Position numbers and translations under genes: made by a program
Part shown: positions 1-9,037 of the stretch, one piece after another
Layout of the letters: every line of letters starts with the position of its first letter
How positions within the stretch are numbered: position 1 is the first letter of the stretch
Notes under the pieces: generated by a model
Told to the model about the DNA's origin: nothing
Databases searched by the model: none
Seen by the model: only the letters and a program-made list of their open reading frames with translations
NCBI RefSeq assembly: GCF_022637395.1
Contig: NZ_CP093337.1
Span: 604,001-668,000 of the forward strand
DNA: 64,000 nt
Source: Shinella sp. H4-D48
GTDB lineage: Bacteria; Pseudomonadota; Alphaproteobacteria; Rhizobiales; Rhizobiaceae
Direction: 5' to 3'

Positions 1-395
1 GATTTGCGCGCGAACTGGAAGGCGAGCGGCATCATGATCGCGAGTGCGCCGATATTCTTGATGAAGGCGGAGAGCACAGCGACCGACACGAGCAGCAGGG
101 CAAGCTGTGCGCGCATCGCGATGAGATTCGGGAAGAAGCGCTTCACCGCAATGTTGACGATCCCCGAGCGCGCGACGGCCGCACTCACCAGCAGTGCGCT
201 GCCCACGATGATCACGATATCGTCGGAGAAGCCAGAAAACGCCTTGTCGAAGGGCACGATACCAAGCGCCAGTGCAAGAAGCAGCGAACAGCACGCGACA
301 ATGTCATAACGGAACCGACCCCACATGAATGCCGCCATCATCAGCGCGATGACGGCGAAGGCGAAGGTCTGCTCTAGGGTCATGTCGGGGTCCAT
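1..395 (-). CDS. SLC13/DASS-type permease, N-terminal part (runs off left edge)
   Basis: Reading the minus strand from an ATG at 395 gives an open frame to the left edge, about 131 residues, so only the N-terminal part is present. It begins MDPDMTLEQTFAFAVIAL and has several hydrophobic segments. A stretch reading DIVIIVGSALLVSAAVARSG is followed by FIKNIGALAIMMPLAF. That N-G-containing loop followed by a hydrophobic segment is typical of the SLC13 (divalent anion:Na+ symporter, ArsB/NhaD-like) permeases. A second ATG at 383 is in frame; neither has a strong ribosome binding site. Many rhizobial members carry central TrkA-C domains, but that part is outside the window. Substrate cannot be told. 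It lies downstream of terC on the same strand but is separated by a terminator. Confidence 0.75.
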   Translation of the reverse strand, partial: MDPDMTLEQTFAFAVIALMMAAFMWGRFRYDIVACCSLLLALALGIVPFDKAFSGFSDDIVIIVGSALLVSAAVARSGIVNIAVKRFFPNLIAMRAQLALLLVSVAVLSAFIKNIGALAIMMPLAFQFARK

Positions 396-647
396 GCATG
401 AAGCGAAGGTCTGCGGAAATTCCGCTGGGGTGGCTGCGGTTCCCTTATACACGGCGGGAGACGCCTGCCGTTTTTCAGGAACAATCCTCGTCCCGCACGG
501 TTTGCAAGGAGAGGGCGGACCGTGTCAACCGGACCCGACGGAGATGGAGAACACGGGGATTTTTCCGGTTTCTTCCCGTGGCCAACGAAACGGCAGGCGA
601 GCTCCCAACCCGTCCGGTCCGCCTTCAGCCCCGATCAAGGCCCTAGA
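396..647. other. Intergenic region between terC terminator and permease gene
   Basis: No convincing gene is seen. It must hold the promoter of the minus-strand permease. On the plus strand it contains a stem-loop at 451-471 (8-bp stem with one G-T pair, 5-base loop) followed directly by TTTTT, which looks like an intrinsic terminator although no plus-strand gene precedes it. Confidence 0.4.
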
Positions 648-682
648 AAAGAAAACCGGCGGGATCTGTCATCCCGCCGGTT
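648..682 (-). terminator. Rho-independent terminator of terC
   Basis: Perfect 12-bp hairpin at 654-682 (AACCGGCGGGAT on each arm, 5-base loop). On the minus strand the T-rich run TTTTCTTTTC follows it. It lies just after the terC stop codon. Confidence 0.85.
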
Positions 683-687
683 CTTTA

Positions 688-1440
688 TCAATGATGGGTA
701 GCGCCCTTGTTTTTCTGCCGTGCCCGGCGAGAAAACATGTTCAAGAGCTCGACGAGCGCCGAGAAGGCCATGGCGGCGTAGATGTAGCCTTTCGGAACAT
801 GGAAGCCCATGCCTTCGGCGATCAGCGTGGTTCCGATCATCAGCAGGAAGGCGAGCGCCAGCATCACGATGGTCGGGTTCTTTTCGATAAAGTTCGCCAG
901 CGGCGTCGCGGCGAGCAGCATGACCGCCACGGCAAAGACCACGGCGACGACCATGATGGGAAGATGCGGCGTCATGCCCACGGCGGTGATGATGCTGTCG
1001 ACCGAGAAAACCAGGTCGAGCAACAGGATCTGGCCGATCGCCGCCCCGAAGTTCGTTGCGACCGTGCGGCCGACCATGTCTTCCTTGTGGTCGATCGGGT
1101 CCACATTGTGATGGATTTCCTTGGTGGCCTTCCAGACGAGGAAGAGACCGCCAGCGATCAGGATGATGTCCTTCCAGGAAAAGCCGTGGCCGAAGAGTTC
1201 GAAAATAGGGGTGGTCAGCTTGACGATCCAGGCGACCGTGCCCAGCAAGGCCAGGCGCATGACAAGCGCAAGCCCGATGCCGATGCGCCGCGCGCGTTCG
1301 CGCTGCTCCACCGGGAGCTTGTTTGTCAGGATCGAGATGAAGATGAGGTTGTCGATGCCGAGAACGACTTCCATCACGATGAGCGTGACGAGTGCAATCC
1401 AAGCGGCCGGGTCTTGCATGAGTGCAAGAATGCTGTCCAT
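688..1440 (-). CDS. TerC family integral membrane protein
   Basis: A 250-residue protein with about seven membrane segments. The TerC-family hallmarks are present as two repeated motifs: [16 protein letters not shown] near residues 23-38, and [17 protein letters not shown] in the middle, each with acidic residues inside a membrane helix. TerC relatives (Alx, YoaE, YkoY) are linked to manganese export or metal loading of exported proteins; the name comes from tellurite resistance. The start ATG at 1440 is preceded by GGAGAGGAA, whereas upstream in-frame codons lack a binding site and encode no membrane sequence. No CBS or CorC domain is attached, so this is the short form. No tellurite resistance partner genes lie beside it. 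Family is sure; metal is not. Confidence 0.9.
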   Translation of the reverse strand: MDSILALMQDPAAWIALVTLIVMEVVLGIDNLIFISILTNKLPVEQRERARRIGIGLALVMRLALLGTVAWIVKLTTPIFELFGHGFSWKDIILIAGGLFLVWKATKEIHHNVDPIDHKEDMVGRTVATNFGAAIGQILLLDLVFSVDSIITAVGMTPHLPIMVVAVVFAVAVMLLAATPLANFIEKNPTIVMLALAFLLMIGTTLIAEGMGFHVPKGYIYAAMAFSALVELLNMFSRRARQKNKGATHH

Positions 1441-1578
1441 CCGGTGTGTTCCTCTCCAAGGTACGGTGTGTGAACGGTTCCGTATGTATGAGGAAATTGA
1501 CGGCTGACAAGCGGCCGGACCTCCCGGCACACATTATTTCACGTATTCGTTATAAGATTGCGGCTGTCGCGGATGTTT

Positions 1579-2238
1579 TCAGGGCCTGGCACGGTAGGCT
1601 GCGGTGAAAACCCGGATCGCTGAAGCAACATTCTTCTCGATCGTCGCTTTCAGCGGCGCTTCCTCCATTACGCCGAAAATGCGTGGCTTGAAGAGGCCGA
1701 CGGTGGTCAGTTCCATGAATTGCCGGGCCGCATGCGCGGTGTCGTCGCAGACGAGGACGCCCGCCGCCACCTGCCTGTCGAGATAGGCCTGGAGAACCGA
1801 GACGGGATTGACCGTCGATGTGGAAAAGAAATTGCGACACAGTTTCGGCAGGCGATGATTGGCGGCGATCACCATGCGCATGGCGCGAATGGTGGAATCG
1901 GTCGTGACATGGGTGGCGAAGAGTGTACCGAACTCTTCCAACGCTTTTTCCAGCTGCTGATTTGCATCCAGCACATGGCGGACCGATTCCGTGAGCTTGC
2001 TGCGCTCGCGTTCGACCATGTCCTCGAACAGGTCCTCCTTGTTCTGGAAATACACATAGATCGTGCCCTTGGAGACGCCGGCAGCACGCGTGATGTCATT
2101 CATGCTCGCGGCTTCGAAACCTTGCTTCATGAAAACGCGTTTAGCGCCGTCGAGGATCTGCTCACGCTTTGCCGGGTCTTCCCCGGCAGCGCGCCTTCCC
2201 GGCTGTGCAACGGTCAATCTATCTTCCGTCGTGTCCAT
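1579..2238 (-). CDS. TetR/AcrR family repressor of the adjacent efflux genes
   Basis: A 219-residue protein with a TetR-type helix-turn-helix at residues about 45-70 (SMNDITRAAGVSKGTIYVYF, then NKEDLFEDMV). The C-terminal part is helical and ends in a region resembling the AcrR-type ligand-binding domain. It is transcribed away from the EmrA/EmrB-type genes. The 145-bp gap between them holds two inverted repeats, the usual layout for a repressor that controls a multidrug pump and its own gene. The inducer cannot be predicted. The ribosome binding site of the ATG at 2238 is weak. Confidence 0.9.
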   Translation of the reverse strand: MDTTEDRLTVAQPGRRAAGEDPAKREQILDGAKRVFMKQGFEAASMNDITRAAGVSKGTIYVYFQNKEDLFEDMVERERSKLTESVRHVLDANQQLEKALEEFGTLFATHVTTDSTIRAMRMVIAANHRLPKLCRNFFSTSTVNPVSVLQAYLDRQVAAGVLVCDDTAHAARQFMELTTVGLFKPRIFGVMEEAPLKATIEKNVASAIRVFTAAYRARP

Positions 2239-2275
2239 CTATCGTTGTGTGTCCGAAACCCTAGGTGAAACTATT

Positions 2276-2354
2276 TCGAACCGGTTGGTTCGATTTCACT
2301 TGATATGGGGGAAAAATAGCATTATGTCAAATCGAACCGAACAGTTCAGTTCGA
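2276..2354. promoter_or_regulatory. Two inverted repeats, probable TetR operators
   Basis: TCGAACC and GGTTCGA face each other at 2276-2293 with a 4-base spacer. A second dyad lies at 2332-2354 (TCGAAC and GTTCGA arms, inner sequence AACCGAACAGTTCAGTT nearly palindromic). Both share the TCGAAC core and sit in the tetR-emrA divergent region. Binding by the neighbouring TetR protein is inferred. Confidence 0.65.
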
Positions 2355-2383
2355 ACATTTATCCAGAGAATGGTGACGCTCGC

Positions 2384-3586
2384 ATGTCGACTTCCCATGG
2401 TGCCGGCGCGGCAAAGGTCCGCCCGGTCAACGACGATTTCGAGACGGAGACCGGCGAGGCCGCACCGGCCGACGCTGATGTCTCTCCCTCGGCGGATGCC
2501 GCTCGCGAGCCGGAGAAAAAGAAGGGCGCGCGCCGTTTCGTGCTGCCCGTCATCGCGCTGGCCTTGCTCACCGGGGCCGGCTGGTTTGGCTATCAGTGGT
2601 GGACCAACGGCCGGTTCATGATCTCGACGGATGATGCCTACATCGAAGGCGACATCGCCTCCATCTCGCCGAAGGTCTCCGGCTATGTGGCCGCCGTCAA
2701 TGTCGTGGCGAACCAGACGGTGAAAGCCGGCGATCCGCTTGTGACGCTCGATGACGGTGACTACCGCATCGCTCGCGAACAGGCAGACGCCCAGATAGCG
2801 ACCCAGAAGCTGGCGCTCAACCGTATCGACGCGCAGATCGAAGGCGCCAAGGCAAGCCTTGCCCAGGCGGAAGCGCAAAAAACCGCTTACCAGGCTGCCC
2901 TCGAAGGTGCGCAGGTCGCCGAAACGCGCGCGAAGGAGCTGAATGCGAAGGCTGTCGGCACGACCGCCTCGCTGGACAGCGCCACCGTCGCACTCGATCA
3001 GGCAAAGGCGAACCTTGTCGGCGCGGATGCCAACATCGTTTCGGCCAGGGCCAACATCGCTGTCCTGCAGGCCCAGCGTGCCGAGGCGGAAAGCACGGTC
3101 CGGTCGCTTCAACTGGCAAGCGACAAGGCGGAGCGTGACCTTGGCTTCACCGTATTGAAGGCGCCCTATGACGGTGTCGTGGGCAACGTTTCGGTGCAGG
3201 TCGGCGATCTCGTCTCGGCCGGGCAGAGGCTTGCCGCGCTGGTTCCGGTCACGCAGCTTTACGTCGAGGCCAACTTCAAGGAAACGCAGATCGCGCATCT
3301 CGTGCCGGGCTCGAAGGTGCACCTGCATGTCGATGCCTTCGACAAGGACGATATCGTGGGCACGGTGACGTCGATTGCGCCGGCATCCGGTTCGGTCTTC
3401 TCGCTGCTGCCGGCGGAAAACGCCACGGGCAACTTCACAAAGATCACGCAGCGCGTGCCGGTCCGCATCGCCATCCCGCAGGACGCGTTGGACACGGGCA
3501 AGCTGAGGGCCGGGCTCAGCGTCGTCGTCGATGTCGACAGCCGAACGGCGCCGACCGATACGGCGGCAGTGGCGAAAGCCGAATAG
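2384..3586 (+). CDS. emrA: HlyD/EmrA-type membrane fusion protein of a multidrug efflux pump
   Basis: A 400-residue membrane fusion protein that should link the inner-membrane EmrB partner to an outer-membrane channel. After a charged cytoplasmic N-terminus comes one membrane segment (about 52-70). Then comes the EmrA/HlyD signature with DDAYIEGDIASISPKVSGYV near 83-102. A long alpha-helical hairpin rich in Ala, Gln and Glu runs from about 135 to 245. The second lipoyl half reads LKAPYDGVVGNVSVQVGDLV, followed by the beta-barrel segment with YVEANFKETQIAHL. The start at 2384 is chosen because an in-frame ATG at 2324 lies upstream of a candidate operator. The emrB gene follows after 26 bases. 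No outer-membrane TolC partner is in the window. The symbol is by family resemblance. Confidence 0.85.
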   Translation: MSTSHGAGAAKVRPVNDDFETETGEAAPADADVSPSADAAREPEKKKGARRFVLPVIALALLTGAGWFGYQWWTNGRFMISTDDAYIEGDIASISPKVSGYVAAVNVVANQTVKAGDPLVTLDDGDYRIAREQADAQIATQKLALNRIDAQIEGAKASLAQAEAQKTAYQAALEGAQVAETRAKELNAKAVGTTASLDSATVALDQAKANLVGADANIVSARANIAVLQAQRAEAESTVRSLQLASDKAERDLGFTVLKAPYDGVVGNVSVQVGDLVSAGQRLAALVPVTQLYVEANFKETQIAHLVPGSKVHLHVDAFDKDDIVGTVTSIAPASGSVFSLLPAENATGNFTKITQRVPVRIAIPQDALDTGKLRAGLSVVVDVDSRTAPTDTAAVAKAE

Positions 3587-3612
3587 GCCTCACGAACGAA
3601 GGAGCGCGGGCG

Positions 3613-5205
3613 ATGGCCGCGACCGCTCAACCGACTGCTGGCGCCCTTACGGCGGCGCCGGCGCAGTCAGACAAGGTTCCCGTCCGCCGGATGGTCGCGT
3701 TCTTCGCGATGGTCTTCGGCATGTTCATGTCGATCCTCGACATCCAGATCGTCTCCGCCTCGCTTGCCGAAATCCAGGCAGGCCTGAGTGCGGGCGCAGA
3801 TGAAATCGGCTGGGTTCAGACCTCCTACCTGATCGCCGAAGTCATCATGATCCCGCTGTCCGGGACGCTGGCGCGCATCGTTTCGACGCGCGTGCTGTTC
3901 GCCACGTCGGCGGCGGGATTTACTATTGCGAGCGCGCTTGCCGCAACCGCGACGAATATCGATCAGATGATCATCTACCGCGCTATCCAGGGCTTTATAG
4001 GCGGCGGCATGATCCCGTCGGTCTTTGCGGCGGCCTTCACCATCTTTCCGCCGTCAAAGCGCTCGGTTGTGTCGCCGATGATCGGCCTCGTCGCCACGCT
4101 TGCCCCGACCATCGGCCCGACCGTCGGTGGCTATCTAAGCCATGCCTTCTCGTGGCACTGGCTTTTCCTCGTCAATATCGTGCCCGGTATCATCGTGACC
4201 GTGCTGACCTGGAACCTCATCGATTTCGACAAGCCGCAGCTCAGCCTCATGAAGAAGTTCGACTGGCTCGGACTTGCCGCCATGGCGGTCTTCCTGGGCG
4301 CTCTGGAATATGTTCTCGAAGAGGGCAATGCCAACGACTGGTTCAATGACGAATACATCGTCATGGGCGCCGTCGCCTCGACCCTCGGCGGCCTGATCTT
4401 CTTCTACCGTGTGTTTTCGGTGGACTTTCCCGTGGTGGACCTGCGCGCCTTCACCAACCGGAATTTCGCGCTCGGCTCGCTGTTTTCCTTCGTCATGGGC
4501 ATTGGCCTCTACGGGCTGACCTATCTCTATCCGCTCTATCTGGGGCGCATCCGCGGCTACGATTCGCTCATGATCGGCGAAACCATGTTTGTCAGCGGCC
4601 TTGCGATGTTCTGCACCGCGCCCATCGCCGGCGCCTTGTCGAGCCGCATGGATCCGCGCTTCATGATGATGATAGGCTTTTCGTGCTTTGCCTATGGCAC
4701 ATGGATCATGAGCAGCCTGACGACGGACTGGGACTTCTACGAGTTGCTCCTGCCGCAGATCCTGCGCGGCTTCGGTCTGATGATCTGCATGGTGCCGATC
4801 AACAACGTTGCCTTGGGAACCCTGCCGCCCGACAAGATCCGAGGCGCCTCTGGTGTTTTCAACCTGACGAGAAACCTTGGCGGTGCCGTCGGGCTGGCCG
4901 TGATCAACACGATCCTGACGCAGCGGCAGCAGGAGCACTATGCCCGGCTTTCAGAGCATGTGCAGTGGGGCAATCCTGCCGCGATGGACCAGTTGAACAG
5001 CATGGCCTCGAACTATAACGCGCACGGTCTCGACGGCAGTACGATAGCCATTCAGAAGATGTCGGGGCTCGTCCAGCAGCAGGCCACGATCCTGTCCTTT
5101 GCGGATGTCTTCTTGCTCCTGACGGCTTTGTTCGGCAGCCTTGTCCTGTGCGCCTTCATCATCAAGAAGCCGCAGTCGGGCGTCGGAGGTGGCGGCGGGC
5201 ACTGA
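3613..5205 (+). CDS. emrB: EmrB/QacA-type MFS drug:H+ antiporter (DHA2 family)
   Basis: A 530-residue major facilitator protein with about 14 membrane segments, the DHA2 family length. Visible family features are the first helix with MSILDIQIVSASLAEIQ, the motif-C helix (LAPTIGPTVGGYLSH), and RGASGVFNLTRNLGGAVGLA late in the protein, close to the EmrB consensus. It would exchange protons for hydrophobic drugs or detergents in complex with the preceding membrane fusion protein. It starts 26 bases after emrA with AAGGAG upstream, so the two form one transcription unit under the divergent TetR regulator. Substrates are unknown. Confidence 0.9.
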   Translation: MAATAQPTAGALTAAPAQSDKVPVRRMVAFFAMVFGMFMSILDIQIVSASLAEIQAGLSAGADEIGWVQTSYLIAEVIMIPLSGTLARIVSTRVLFATSAAGFTIASALAATATNIDQMIIYRAIQGFIGGGMIPSVFAAAFTIFPPSKRSVVSPMIGLVATLAPTIGPTVGGYLSHAFSWHWLFLVNIVPGIIVTVLTWNLIDFDKPQLSLMKKFDWLGLAAMAVFLGALEYVLEEGNANDWFNDEYIVMGAVASTLGGLIFFYRVFSVDFPVVDLRAFTNRNFALGSLFSFVMGIGLYGLTYLYPLYLGRIRGYDSLMIGETMFVSGLAMFCTAPIAGALSSRMDPRFMMMIGFSCFAYGTWIMSSLTTDWDFYELLLPQILRGFGLMICMVPINNVALGTLPPDKIRGASGVFNLTRNLGGAVGLAVINTILTQRQQEHYARLSEHVQWGNPAAMDQLNSMASNYNAHGLDGSTIAIQKMSGLVQQQATILSFADVFLLLTALFGSLVLCAFIIKKPQSGVGGGGGH

Positions 5206-5283
5206 GTCTGCTGTCATGCCTCTTGCCCCGGCCTTGGCAATACCATCAGAATGCGGGTCTGGAATCGCTAGCCGGAGGTCCGC

Positions 5284-6402
5284 ATGCCCGCCCATATTTC
5301 ACGTCGCCATCTGCTGGCCGCAGCCGGTGGGCTCGGTCTTTCGACGATTCTGCCGGGGCGGCGTGGCCTCGCGCAGGCGCAGCGTCCGGCGACGGACGTA
5401 ACCTTCCTGTTTTCATGCGATGTGCATGCCTGCCTCGTTTCCGCCGACGCCCTCAGCCCGAATTGCGCGGATGAGGGGAAGACGGACGCGGCATTGCTGA
5501 AGCATGTCGCGGTGGTCAACGGGATTGCCGGCCTTGCATGGCCCGGCGAGATCGACGGCAGGCCCACGGGTCTTGCCAGTGCGGGAAGCCCCATATCCGC
5601 GCCGCTCGGCCTCGTTTTCGGAGGCGACATGACGGATGACGGCGGCGGGCAGGTAAAGGTGCCGGGAGAAGGGCGCCAGCTGCAGCAGTTCGCCAGCCGC
5701 TACCAGCAGGGTACCGGGCCGGACCGGGTGCATTATCCCGTCTATACCGGGCTTGGAAACCATGACCTCGATCAGGACGGCGTGCCGCCGCATGCCGACT
5801 GGTATCGCCGCGAGTTGCGTGATTACATCGAACTGAACCACCGCTCGACGGTGTTCTACAAAGCCCCTGTGCCGGTCACCAACTACGATATCGATTCCGA
5901 CAACTATTCCTGGGATTGGGGCGGGCTCCATCTCGTCCAGCTCCAACGTTTCGGCGGTGACACGACGAAAGGCGCGGTAAACGGCCTGCCCTGGCTCCAG
6001 CAGGATCTCGCCACCTATGCGGCAGACGGCCGGCCGGTCGTGCTGTTCCAGCACTACGGCTGGGACGATTTCTCCACCGAACACTGGGATCCCACAGCCA
6101 AGACCTTTGATCCGCATGGCGCCGGGCCCGCGCACTGGTGGAGCGACGAGGCACGCTCCGCCCTTCTTGCGACGCTCGCCAAGTACAATGTCATCGGTAT
6201 TTTCCACGGTCATGAACATCCGACGCCGATGATCTACAACCGCAACGGCCACGATATCTTCAAGCCCATCGCCGCCTTCATGGGAGGTCTTGCAGTTGTA
6301 CGCGTGACGGATAGCTTCATGGATGTGGCACTTGCCCATGCCGGGGAAAGCGACGCCGGCATCGTCTTCACCCACGCTTTCAGCAAGCGCCTGAACGGTT
6401 AA
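5284..6402 (+). CDS. Tat-exported calcineurin-like metallophosphoesterase
   Basis: A 372-residue protein beginning with a twin-arginine signal (SRRHLLAAAGGLGLSTIL, residues 6-23), so it is probably folded in the cytoplasm and exported to the periplasm. All calcineurin-fold metal motifs are present in order: CDVHAC (D-x-H), GGDMTDDG (GD), LGNHDLD (GNHD), a histidine in QHYGWD, and GIFHGHEHP (GHxH). It should therefore be a working two-metal phosphodiesterase or phosphatase. The substrate is not evident. The start has CGGAGG upstream. It lies 78 bases after emrB with no terminator seen, so partial cotranscription is possible, but a functional link is not obvious. An inverted repeat follows it upstream of the xylose genes. 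Confidence 0.85.
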   Translation: MPAHISRRHLLAAAGGLGLSTILPGRRGLAQAQRPATDVTFLFSCDVHACLVSADALSPNCADEGKTDAALLKHVAVVNGIAGLAWPGEIDGRPTGLASAGSPISAPLGLVFGGDMTDDGGGQVKVPGEGRQLQQFASRYQQGTGPDRVHYPVYTGLGNHDLDQDGVPPHADWYRRELRDYIELNHRSTVFYKAPVPVTNYDIDSDNYSWDWGGLHLVQLQRFGGDTTKGAVNGLPWLQQDLATYAADGRPVVLFQHYGWDDFSTEHWDPTAKTFDPHGAGPAHWWSDEARSALLATLAKYNVIGIFHGHEHPTPMIYNRNGHDIFKPIAAFMGGLAVVRVTDSFMDVALAHAGESDAGIVFTHAFSKRLNG

Positions 6403-6429
6403 AAAACCGGTTTTGAAACGTCGATGCAT

Positions 6430-6453
6430 TTTTTGATTTACGTACATCAAAAA
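6430..6453 (+). promoter_or_regulatory. 24-bp near-perfect palindrome, probable LacI-family operator of the xylose operon
   Basis: Arms TTTTTGAT and ATCAAAAA enclose TTACGTAC, giving a 24-bp dyad with one mismatched pair and a central CG, as in LacI-family operators. It lies 30 bases before the start of the LacI-type gene that opens the xylAB operon, so autoregulation is likely (inference). Confidence 0.65.
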
Positions 6454-6483
6454 CTCCTCTAAGGGTCTGGCCACGGAGGAGAC

Positions 6484-7548
6484 ATGCGACCGACAGTTCA
6501 CGACATTGCCGAACGGGCAGGCGTAAGCCTTGCGACCGTCGATCGGGTTCTGAACGATCGGCCAGGCGTGCGCGGCGTGACGCGTGCCAAGGTTGAAGCC
6601 GCAATTGTCGATCTTGGCTATGTCCGCGACGTGGCTGCCGCCAACCTCGCCAAGAGCCGTGTCTATCCCCTCGTCTTCATTCTGCCGGAGGGCGACAATC
6701 CGTTCATGCGCGGTCTTGAGGACGAGGTTCGCCGCGCTGGTGCCCATTCGCTGGTCGAGCGTACGCAGCTTTCCGTGGTCACGGTCCCCGCCTTCGACGG
6801 CAGCGCGCTCGCGCGGGAAATCGACTCGGCCATCGAACGGGCGGTCGCCGGCATCGCTGCTGTCGCGGTCGATGCACCGGAGGTGCTGGCTGCCATCGGC
6901 CGGGCGCGCGAGGCCGGCATACCCTTCGTCACGCTTGTGTCGGACCTTGCCAATTCCGGTCGCGATCATTTCATCGGCGTCGACAACATTGCGGCCGGCC
7001 GCACCGCCGGCAGCCTGATGGGTCGCTTCCTGGGCCAAAGGCCCGGTCCCGTTGCAGTTCTCGCCGGATCGATGCGCGTGCGCGACCACGGTGAACGCCT
7101 CGAAGGCTTCCTTGCCGCCATGTCGGCCATGCCGGTGTCCCGGGCGATCCTTCCTGTGCTGGAAGGCCAGGACGATCCCGAGCTTTCCTTCCGGCTCATC
7201 GCCGAATGCCTCGCTGAGGTGCGCGATCTTGCCGGCATTTACAGTCTCGGCGCCGGTAACCGCGGCCTTGTCAGGGCGCTTGCGGCCGGCACGGGCCGAA
7301 ACCTCTGCGTGATCGCGCACGAAGTGACCGATGAGACGCGTGCCGCGCTCGAGGGCGGGCTGGTCGATGCCGTACTGAACCAGGATGCCGGCCACGAGGT
7401 GCGCAGCGCCATCCGTGTGCTGCGTGCCAAGGCCGATGGCTTGCCTGTCATCGCCGCGCAGGAGCGCATCCGGCTCGAAATCTTCATCAAGGACAATCTT
7501 CCGTCCGAACCGGGCATGGACGATACGCCCGGCTCGGCCGGCAACTAG
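6484..7548 (+). CDS. LacI family regulator of the xylose operon
   Basis: A 354-residue LacI-family regulator. The N-terminal helix-turn-helix reads TVHDIAERAGVSLATVDRVL (residues 4-23), with Asp in place of the more usual Ser in the recognition helix. The rest is a periplasmic-binding-like sugar-sensing domain (FVTLVSDLANSGRDHFIGVD in the middle). It has a strong GGAGGAG binding site and ends 10 bases before xylB, so regulator, kinase and isomerase form one operon. The likely effector is xylose or a derivative, inferred from context. A palindrome lies immediately upstream. Confidence 0.88.
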   Translation: MRPTVHDIAERAGVSLATVDRVLNDRPGVRGVTRAKVEAAIVDLGYVRDVAAANLAKSRVYPLVFILPEGDNPFMRGLEDEVRRAGAHSLVERTQLSVVTVPAFDGSALAREIDSAIERAVAGIAAVAVDAPEVLAAIGRAREAGIPFVTLVSDLANSGRDHFIGVDNIAAGRTAGSLMGRFLGQRPGPVAVLAGSMRVRDHGERLEGFLAAMSAMPVSRAILPVLEGQDDPELSFRLIAECLAEVRDLAGIYSLGAGNRGLVRALAAGTGRNLCVIAHEVTDETRAALEGGLVDAVLNQDAGHEVRSAIRVLRAKADGLPVIAAQERIRLEIFIKDNLPSEPGMDDTPGSAGN

Positions 7549-7558
7549 GGAGAAACGC

Positions 7559-9013
7559 ATGTATCTCGGGATCGATCTCGGCACATCGGGCGTCAAGGCT
7601 ATGCTGATCGGCGCCGACCAGACAGTGGTCGGCTCGGCGTCCAGCAAGGAAGTCACCACCTCGCGCCTGCATGACGGCTGGTCCGAGCAGGACCCGGCCG
7701 ACTGGATCCGCGCGACGGAAGAGGCGATCGCCGGCCTGCGGGCCGCCCATCCTGATGCGCTCTCCGCTGTGCGCGGCATCGGCCTTTCCGGGCACATGCA
7801 TGGAGCGACGCTGCTCGATGGCGACGACAAGGTTCTCCGGCCCTGCATCATGTGGAACGATACGCGCAGCCACCGTGAGGCGGCGGCGCTGGATGAGGAT
7901 CCGCGCTTCCGCAAGATCACCGGCAACATCGTCTTTCCGGGTTTCACTGCACCGAAACTCGCCTGGGTGAAGAACAACGAACCGGATATCTTTGCCAAGG
8001 TCCGCTGGGTGTTGCTGCCCAAGGATTATCTGCGCCTTTGGCTCGCTGGTGAGCATCTTTCGGAAATGTCGGATTCGGCGGGCACGTCCTGGCTCGACAC
8101 GGGCGCGCGCAAATGGTCCGCAGAGTTGCTTGCGGCGACGGGCCTTGATGAAAGCCAGATGCCCGGCCTCGTGGAAGGCACCGCGCCTGCGGGAACGCTG
8201 CGGCCGGAGCTTGCCGCAAAGTGGGGCCTCGGCGAGGGCATCGTCATCGCTGGCGGTGCCGGCGACAACGCGGCCTCCGCCTGCGGCATGGGAACGGTGC
8301 GCGAAGGCACGGCTTTCGTCTCGCTGGGTACATCCGGCGTACTCTTTGCGGCCAATGCCCGTTATTTGCCCAATCCGGAAAGCGCCGTGCACGCCTTCTG
8401 CCACGCATTGCCGGATACCTGGCACCAGATGGGCGTCATCCTCTCGGCCACCGATGCACTGAACTGGCACGCCCGCGTGACCGGCGCATCCGCTGCCGAC
8501 CTGACGAAGGAACTGGGCGATGCGCTGAAGGCACCGTCTCACGTCACCTTCCTGCCTTATCTCTCGGGCGAGCGCACGCCGCATAACGACGCCACGATCC
8601 GCGGCGCCTTCCTCGGCCTCGGCCACGAGGCGGACCGTACGGTGCTGACGCAGGCCGTGCTGGAAGGCGTGGCCTTCGCCATTCGTGACAGTCTGGAAGC
8701 CCTGAAATCCGCAGGCACCGAGCTCACACGCGTTACGGCCATCGGCGGCGGTTCGCGCTCGCACTATTGGCTGAAGTCCATCGCGGCCGCGCTTGGCCTG
8801 CCCGTCGATCTGCCGGCGGACGGTGATTTCGGTGCTGCCTTCGGTGCGGCGCGCCTCGGCCTCATTGCCGCGACCGGTGCAAACCCGACGGATATCCTGA
8901 CGCCTCCCGCGACAGCGGAGACAATCCACCCGGAGACGGCGCTGTCTGCCGCCTACGAGGACGCCTATCAGCGCTACCGCCGCCTCTACCCCGCGATCCG
9001 CGCGGCTTACTGA
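7559..9013 (+). CDS. xylB: Xylulokinase
   Basis: A 484-residue FGGY-family sugar kinase, the normal length for XylB. It phosphorylates D-xylulose with ATP to xylulose 5-phosphate, which feeds the pentose phosphate pathway. The N-terminal half starts MYLGIDLGTSGVKAML with the phosphate-binding loop and has GLSGHMHGATLLD, the XylB-type sugar-site region. The C-terminal half holds IAGGAGDNAASACGMG and the adenosine motif GGGSRSHYWLKSIAAALGLP. The ATG at 7559 has GGGAGAAA in front; longer in-frame readings would overlap the regulator gene and are not credible. It lies between the LacI gene and xylA. Confidence 0.95.
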   Translation: MYLGIDLGTSGVKAMLIGADQTVVGSASSKEVTTSRLHDGWSEQDPADWIRATEEAIAGLRAAHPDALSAVRGIGLSGHMHGATLLDGDDKVLRPCIMWNDTRSHREAAALDEDPRFRKITGNIVFPGFTAPKLAWVKNNEPDIFAKVRWVLLPKDYLRLWLAGEHLSEMSDSAGTSWLDTGARKWSAELLAATGLDESQMPGLVEGTAPAGTLRPELAAKWGLGEGIVIAGGAGDNAASACGMGTVREGTAFVSLGTSGVLFAANARYLPNPESAVHAFCHALPDTWHQMGVILSATDALNWHARVTGASAADLTKELGDALKAPSHVTFLPYLSGERTPHNDATIRGAFLGLGHEADRTVLTQAVLEGVAFAIRDSLEALKSAGTELTRVTAIGGGSRSHYWLKSIAAALGLPVDLPADGDFGAAFGAARLGLIAATGANPTDILTPPATAETIHPETALSAAYEDAYQRYRRLYPAIRAAY

Positions 9014-9037
9014 CCAACGAAAACGAGAGGAGACACC

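Noticed and set aside
325-1473. A 382-codon plus-strand frame over terC
   Set aside because: The sequence is extremely Asp/Arg/His-rich and antisense to terC, which has correct TerC motifs and ribosome binding site.
5413-8022. An 869-codon open frame on the minus strand
   Set aside because: It lies opposite the metallophosphoesterase, LacI and xylB genes, all with clear motifs. It has no recognisable domains and arises from high third-position GC.
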